Source: Moraxellaceae bacterium UBA2477 (GTDB lineage: Bacteria > Pseudomonadota > Gammaproteobacteria > Pseudomonadales > Moraxellaceae). Taken from it: DNA of 11,846 bases. Positions within the stretch are counted from its first letter, which is position 1; every line of letters begins with the position of its first letter. This document shows positions 8,839 to 11,846 of this stretch, piece after piece. Below the pieces are notes generated by a model. The model did not search any database. It worked only from the letters and a program-made list of their open reading frames with translations, and was not told where the DNA came from. A program made the translations under genes and the position numbers. The stretch is from the NCBI GenBank assembly GCA_002342025.1, contig DDPD01000030.1, positions 1 through 11,846 on the forward strand, read 5' to 3'.

Positions 8839-9900
8839 ATGAACATTCTAGTAACCGGCGGTGCCGGCTTTATTGGCTCTGCCGTGGTTCGCGAACTCAT
8901 TCAGCATACCGAGCATCACGTGATCAACGTGGACTGCCTGACCTATGCCGGCAATCTTGATTCGCTGGCAGGCGTGGTGAACCACCCGCGCTATGCCTTT
9001 GCTCAGGTGAATATTTGTGACCGCGCCGGGCTCGATCGCGTCTTTGCAGAACACATGCCGGATGTCGTCATGCATCTCGCAGCGGAATCACACGTGGATC
9101 GCTCGATTGATGGTCCCGGCGACTTTATTCAGACCAATATTCACGGCACCTACACCTTGCTGGAGGCGGCACGGAGTTACTGGACGCAACTACCCGAGAA
9201 GCGCAAAGCAGCATTTCGCTTCCACCACATCAGCACCGATGAAGTCTACGGCGACTTACATGGCACCGATGACCTATTCGTCGAGACCACGCCCTACGCG
9301 CCCAGCTCGCCCTACTCCGCCAGCAAGGCCGCCAGCGATCATCTGGTACGAGCCTGGCAACGCACTTATGGCTTGCCCACACTCATCACTAATTGTTCGA
9401 ACAACTACGGGCCATACCATTTCCCGGAAAAGCTTATTCCTCACATGATTTTGAATGCGCTGAGCGGCAAGCCGCTGCCGGTCTACGGCAATGGCCAGCA
9501 GGTGCGTGATTGGCTCTATGTGGAAGACCATGCGCGGGCGCTGGTACTGGTAGCTACGCAGGGTGCTATCGGCGAGACATACAATATTGGCGGCCACAAT
9601 GAGCAGAAGAACCTGCATGTGGTGCAAACGCTGTGTGCGCTGCTGGAAGAACTGGCGGCGGACAAAAAGCCGGCCGGCGTTTCCAATTACTCCGACCTCA
9701 TCACCTTCGTAAAAGATCGCCCCGGTCATGACGCACGTTACGCCATTGATGCCTCAAAGATCGAACGCGAGCTAGGCTGGACACCGCAAGAGACCTTCGA
9801 CAGTGGTTTGCGCAAGACCGTACAGTGGTATTTGAGCAACGAGGCTTGGTGGCAGCGCGTGCTGAGCGGGGCATATCAGCTGGAGCGGAGAGGGGCTTGA
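8839..9900 (+). CDS. rmlB: dTDP-glucose 4,6-dehydratase (RmlB/RfbB)
   Basis: RmlB is the second enzyme of dTDP-L-rhamnose synthesis. It dehydrates dTDP-glucose to dTDP-4-keto-6-deoxyglucose with tightly bound NAD+. It is an extended SDR protein of 353 residues, normal for the family. The Rossmann glycine motif GGAGFIG is at 7-13. The catalytic Thr-Asp-Glu (STDEVYGD, 133-135) and the Tyr159-x3-Lys163 pair (YSASK) are in place. The sugar-nucleotide region includes HLAAESHVDRSIDGP, NCSNNYGPYHFPEKLIP, GNGQQVRDWLYVEDH and DRPGHDARYAID, all typical of RmlB rather than of epimerases. The ATG lies 3 bp after the acyltransferase stop with only a weak upstream GGAA, suggesting translational coupling. 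rmlA follows after an unusual 394-bp interval. Confidence 0.96.
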   Translation: MNILVTGGAGFIGSAVVRELIQHTEHHVINVDCLTYAGNLDSLAGVVNHPRYAFAQVNICDRAGLDRVFAEHMPDVVMHLAAESHVDRSIDGPGDFIQTNIHGTYTLLEAARSYWTQLPEKRKAAFRFHHISTDEVYGDLHGTDDLFVETTPYAPSSPYSASKAASDHLVRAWQRTYGLPTLITNCSNNYGPYHFPEKLIPHMILNALSGKPLPVYGNGQQVRDWLYVEDHARALVLVATQGAIGETYNIGGHNEQKNLHVVQTLCALLEELAADKKPAGVSNYSDLITFVKDRPGHDARYAIDASKIERELGWTPQETFDSGLRKTVQWYLSNEAWWQRVLSGAYQLERRGA

Positions 9901-9904
9901 TAAA

Positions 9905-10195
9905 TTGAAGCATCATGAGCCGCAAGACTGGCCAAGCTTGGAAGCACGTTACGCCGCCATGGCAGCCGATGAAATACGAGAGCAAAACGCTCGCACATGG
10001 GTTAGCGGACTCAGTCGCGAAAACTTCGCGGCCACGATGCAAGCCATTACGCCAGAAAGCCAAGCCAATGATCCGGCACTAACTCAGACTCAGATACAAA
10101 CACTGGCAAATTTTTTCGCCAACACTGAGCGCCTGCCAGATGACTTTCTGAAAGATCGTGTGGACGAACCGCCACAAGAACGAGATTGGAACTAA
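9905..10195 (+). CDS. Small unrecognised protein with VapB-antitoxin-like C-terminal tail
   Basis: This is a 96-codon ORF starting at TTG, 4 bp after the rmlB stop, with AGGGG about 9 bases upstream; an internal ATG at 9959 is an alternative start. The product is hydrophilic, without signal peptide or membrane segment. I do not recognise residues 1-60. The tail LPDDFLKDRVDEPPQERDW (about 77-95) resembles the toxin-binding end of many VapB-type antitoxins (pattern DDF-x3-R-x-[DE]-x-PPQERDW). The N-terminal AbrB-like DNA-binding segment usual in such antitoxins (NG/NS-QAVRLPKEF) is absent. The stop TAA arises where the frame runs out of phase into a VapC-like tail. It may be a decayed or fused antitoxin, an orphan antitoxin, or a spurious ORF. 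It interrupts the rmlB–rmlA pair. Existence as a translated gene is moderately supported; the antitoxin link is inference from one short motif plus context. Confidence 0.5.
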   Translation: MKHHEPQDWPSLEARYAAMAADEIREQNARTWVSGLSRENFAATMQAITPESQANDPALTQTQIQTLANFFANTERLPDDFLKDRVDEPPQERDWN

Positions 10196-10250
10196 CGCCC
10201 GCGATTTTCTTCGCGTACCCGGTCTGGCCGTGGAAGAGTGGGCACTGTAA
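10191..10250 (+). pseudogene. Remnant C-terminus of a VapC (PIN-domain) toxin gene
   Basis: Read in the frame beginning ACT at 10191, this stretch encodes TNARDFLRVPGLAVEEWAL followed by a stop at 10248-10250. Known VapC toxins commonly end in a strand of the form TNN-x-R-[DE]-F-x-R-V-P-G-L-x-[VL]-E-x-W, and this match covers nearly every conserved position. The rest of a PIN domain, including the acidic active-site residues, is not visible in any frame upstream. The fragment abuts, in a different frame, the ORF with a VapB-like tail. That ORF acquires its stop codon from the ACTAAC of this fragment. The simplest reading is a deletion of roughly 100 codons that joined the end of vapB to the end of vapC. 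This is inferred from a short match, hence moderate confidence. Confidence 0.55.
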
Positions 10251-10284
10251 TCTCACCAGCACGCAACATGACTCAAAAAACAAC

Positions 10285-10288
10285 AGGA
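10285..10288 (+). promoter_or_regulatory. Ribosome binding site deciding the rmlA start
   Basis: AGGA ends 6 bases before the ATG at 10295. The longer in-frame option, GTG at 10238, overlaps the VapC-like remnant and adds 19 residues with no family counterpart. Confidence 0.6.
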
Positions 10289-10294
10289 CCTGAC

Positions 10295-11164
10295 ATGAAA
10301 GGCATCATTCTCGCCGGCGGTTCCGGCACGCGTCTGCACCCCATTACTCGCGGTCTGTCGAAGCAGCTACTGCCGATCTACGACAAGCCCATGATCTACT
10401 ACCCACTGTCGGTGCTCATGCTCGCCGGCATCCGCGACATATTGATTATATCTACCCCGGACGATCTGCCCGGTTACCAACGCCTGCTCGGTGATGGCAG
10501 TAGTTTCGGCATTTCCCTGAGCTATGCCATACAACCCAGCCCGGACGGACTCGCTCAGGCCTTCATCATCGGCGCCGACTTCATTGGCAACGACCGTGTC
10601 TGCTTAGTGCTTGGTGACAATATTTTCTATGGCCAGTCTTTCGGCACTCAGCTCAAGGCAGCCGCTGAGCGTGAAACCGGCGCTACCGTATTTGGTTACC
10701 ACGTTTCCGACCCCGAGCGCTTTGGCGTCGTCGAGTTCGACAACACGGGCAGAGCCATCTCCATTGAAGAAAAGCCGACAAAGCCAAAATCAAATTACGC
10801 TGTAACTGGCCTGTACTTTTACGATCGCGACATCGTGGACATTGCGCGAGCCGTGAAGCCCTCTGCCCGTGGCGAATTAGAAATTACCGACGTCAACAAC
10901 GCCTATCTGCAACGCGGCGACTTGCAGGTTGAGCTGTTAGGCCGTGGCTTTGCCTGGCTCGATACCGGTACACATGACTCGCTCATGGAAGCGGGTTCGT
11001 TCGTGCAGACCATCGAAAAGCGCCAAGGCCTGAAAGTGGCTTGTTTGGAAGAAGTCGGTTATCGCAATGGCTGGCTGAGCAAGGAGCGGCTACTGGAAGA
11101 AGCCGAATCTCTGAAAAAGACGGCTTATGGCCAATATCTGCTGCAAGTCGCAAACGAAGGCTAA
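10295..11164 (+). CDS. rmlA: Glucose-1-phosphate thymidylyltransferase (RmlA/RfbA)
   Basis: RmlA catalyses the first step of the dTDP-rhamnose pathway: glucose-1-phosphate plus dTTP gives dTDP-glucose and pyrophosphate. The 289-residue product begins directly with the nucleotidyltransferase signature MKGIILAGGSGTRLHP (1-16), followed by SKQLLPIYDKPMIYYPLS. Further signature elements are SPDGLAQAF, the metal-binding LVLGDNIFYG, SIEEKPTKPKSNYAVTGLYF, ARGELEITDVN and FAWLDTGTHDSLMEA. All are characteristic of the homotetrameric RmlA class. The enzyme class is usually feedback-inhibited by dTDP-rhamnose. The start is set by an AGGA 6 bases upstream and by the usual N-terminus. TGTAAT (10246-10251) could be a weak -10 element for an internal promoter, but I see no good -35. 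rmlC follows after 5 bp. Confidence 0.97.
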   Translation: MKGIILAGGSGTRLHPITRGLSKQLLPIYDKPMIYYPLSVLMLAGIRDILIISTPDDLPGYQRLLGDGSSFGISLSYAIQPSPDGLAQAFIIGADFIGNDRVCLVLGDNIFYGQSFGTQLKAAAERETGATVFGYHVSDPERFGVVEFDNTGRAISIEEKPTKPKSNYAVTGLYFYDRDIVDIARAVKPSARGELEITDVNNAYLQRGDLQVELLGRGFAWLDTGTHDSLMEAGSFVQTIEKRQGLKVACLEEVGYRNGWLSKERLLEEAESLKKTAYGQYLLQVANEG

Positions 11165-11169
11165 GCAAC

Positions 11170-11715
11170 ATGAACGTCATTCGAACCGCCATTGCCGATG
11201 TGCTGATTCTAGAGCCGAGAGTTTTTGGCGATGCACGCGGCTACTTTCTGGAAAGCTGGAACGCGCAGAAGTTCAACGAGGCCGTTGGTCGTGACGTCAC
11301 CTTCGTGCAAGATAACCACTCCCGCTCACGCCACGGCGTTTTGCGCGGCTTGCACTTTCAGCGCACTCAGCCTCAGGGCAAACTGGTGCGCGTGCCGCAA
11401 GGCCGCGTGTTTGATGTAGCCGTGGATATCCGCCCTGACTCCCCCACCTATGGCCAGCATGTGGGCGTGGAGCTAAGTGGTGAAAACCAGCGCCAGCTCT
11501 GGATACCGCCAGGCCTAGCGCATGGCTTTCTGGTGCTGAGCGAGTCGGCGGATTTTCTCTACAAAACCACAGACTACTATCACCCGGCGTCGGAGGGGAC
11601 GTTGCTGTGGAATGACCCTGCCCTGAACATTCAGTGGCCGCTGCACGAGATTTCCAGTGAGATTTTGCTCACCGATAAAGATCGTCAGGGAAAGTTGCTG
11701 GGCGAACTGGATTGA
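11170..11715 (+). CDS. rmlC: dTDP-4-dehydrorhamnose 3,5-epimerase (RmlC/RfbC)
   Basis: RmlC epimerises C3 and C5 of dTDP-4-keto-6-deoxyglucose to give dTDP-4-keto-L-rhamnose. It is a cupin-fold dimer. The 181-residue product carries DARGYFLESW, the nucleotide/active-site block SRHGVLRGLHFQ with the catalytic-base His62, WIPPGLAHGFLVLS, YKTTDYYHP with the active-site Tyr residues (about 131 and 137), and LTDKD with Asp169 as the partner of the His. These correspond to Salmonella His63, Tyr133/139 and Asp170. The frame is open further upstream into rmlA. The ATG at 11170 is chosen because it lies 5 bp after the rmlA stop with GAAGG about 9 bases before it, and because family homology starts there. 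rmlD is not adjacent. The next gene begins 6 bp downstream in the same frame. Confidence 0.96.
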   Translation: MNVIRTAIADVLILEPRVFGDARGYFLESWNAQKFNEAVGRDVTFVQDNHSRSRHGVLRGLHFQRTQPQGKLVRVPQGRVFDVAVDIRPDSPTYGQHVGVELSGENQRQLWIPPGLAHGFLVLSESADFLYKTTDYYHPASEGTLLWNDPALNIQWPLHEISSEILLTDKDRQGKLLGELD

Positions 11716-11721
11716 AATGAA

Positions 11722-11846
11722 TTGACAAAAAAGCTCACTGTTCTGCAAACACTGCCCGCGCTTCATAGTGGCGGGGTCGAGAGAGGCACCCTCGAGATAG
11801 CCCGAGCGCTGGTCGCAGCGGGGCATCGCTCCATTGTGGTATCCAA
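11722..11846 (+). CDS. Glycosyltransferase, GT4-like, N-terminal fragment (runs off window)
   Basis: Forty-one codons are visible, beginning with TTG at 11722. The peptide VLQTLPALHSGGVERGTLEI followed by ARALVAAGHRSIVVS is the standard N-terminal strand–loop–helix of GT-B family-4 sugar transferases: an initial strand, the GG(V)ERGTLE loop and then a helix ending in AAGH. This class moves a sugar from a nucleotide donor onto a growing LPS core, O-antigen or other glycan. The donor and acceptor cannot be told from this piece. No ATG occurs in frame between the rmlC stop and the window end, so TTG is the most likely start; its ribosome binding site is weak (GGA 10 bases upstream). The context after rmlC suggests a continuing polysaccharide cluster. 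Confidence 0.8.
   Translation, partial: MTKKLTVLQTLPALHSGGVERGTLEIARALVAAGHRSIVVS

Noticed and set aside
9915..10082. Alternative ATG-started frame (about 55 codons, MSRKTGQAW...) overlapping the small ORF
   Set aside because: It is strongly basic and low in hydrophobic residues, has no homology I recognise, and would discard the VapB-like tail; the TTG-started frame reads more like protein.
10238..10294. Longer rmlA start at GTG 10238, and similarly a longer rmlC start at 11041
   Set aside because: The extra residues have no family counterpart, overlap the VapC-like remnant or the end of rmlA, and proper ribosome binding sites point to 10295 and 11170.

Overview
The window looks like an ordinary chromosomal stretch of a moderately GC-rich gammaproteobacterium. 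The order parE – DUF1249 gene – nudF – thiC, divergent from tolC, with waaA and lipid A / dTDP-sugar genes nearby, resembles Pseudomonas-type genomes and relatives. No phage, IS element, CRISPR, tRNA or rRNA is visible. I cannot name the species.

Layout. Positions 1-4235 (minus strand) hold a tightly packed, probably co-transcribed run, in transcription order thiC, nudF, a YqiB/DUF1249 gene and parE (cut off by the window edge). A plausible sigma70-like promoter precedes thiC. No TPP riboswitch is recognisable there. tolC (plus strand, 4445-5800) diverges from thiC across a 209-bp spacer and ends 7 bp from the convergent rsmE stop. rsmE and waaA form a minus-strand pair with overlapping stop and start codons, and waaA probably starts at a GTG (7798). 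From 7885 the plus strand carries an LpxL-type lipid A acyltransferase, rmlB, a small unrecognised ORF, rmlA, rmlC and the first 41 codons of a family-4-like glycosyltransferase.

Function. The right half is an envelope-polysaccharide block. WaaA adds Kdo to lipid IVA, the LpxL homologue adds a secondary acyl chain, and RmlA, RmlB and RmlC make dTDP-4-keto-L-rhamnose. The final reductase, RmlD, is not in the window. The glycosyltransferase at the end suggests that an O-antigen or other glycan cluster continues to the right. The left half combines thiamine pyrimidine synthesis, ADP-ribose hydrolysis and DNA topoisomerase IV.

The most unusual item is the 394-bp gap between rmlB and rmlA. A 96-codon TTG-started ORF there ends in a VapB-antitoxin-like tail. 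It is followed directly, in another frame, by what reads as the last ~17-20 codons of a VapC (PIN-domain) toxin. I interpret this as the scar of a toxin–antitoxin locus that lost almost all of its toxin gene. I see no convincing new multi-gene system in this window.
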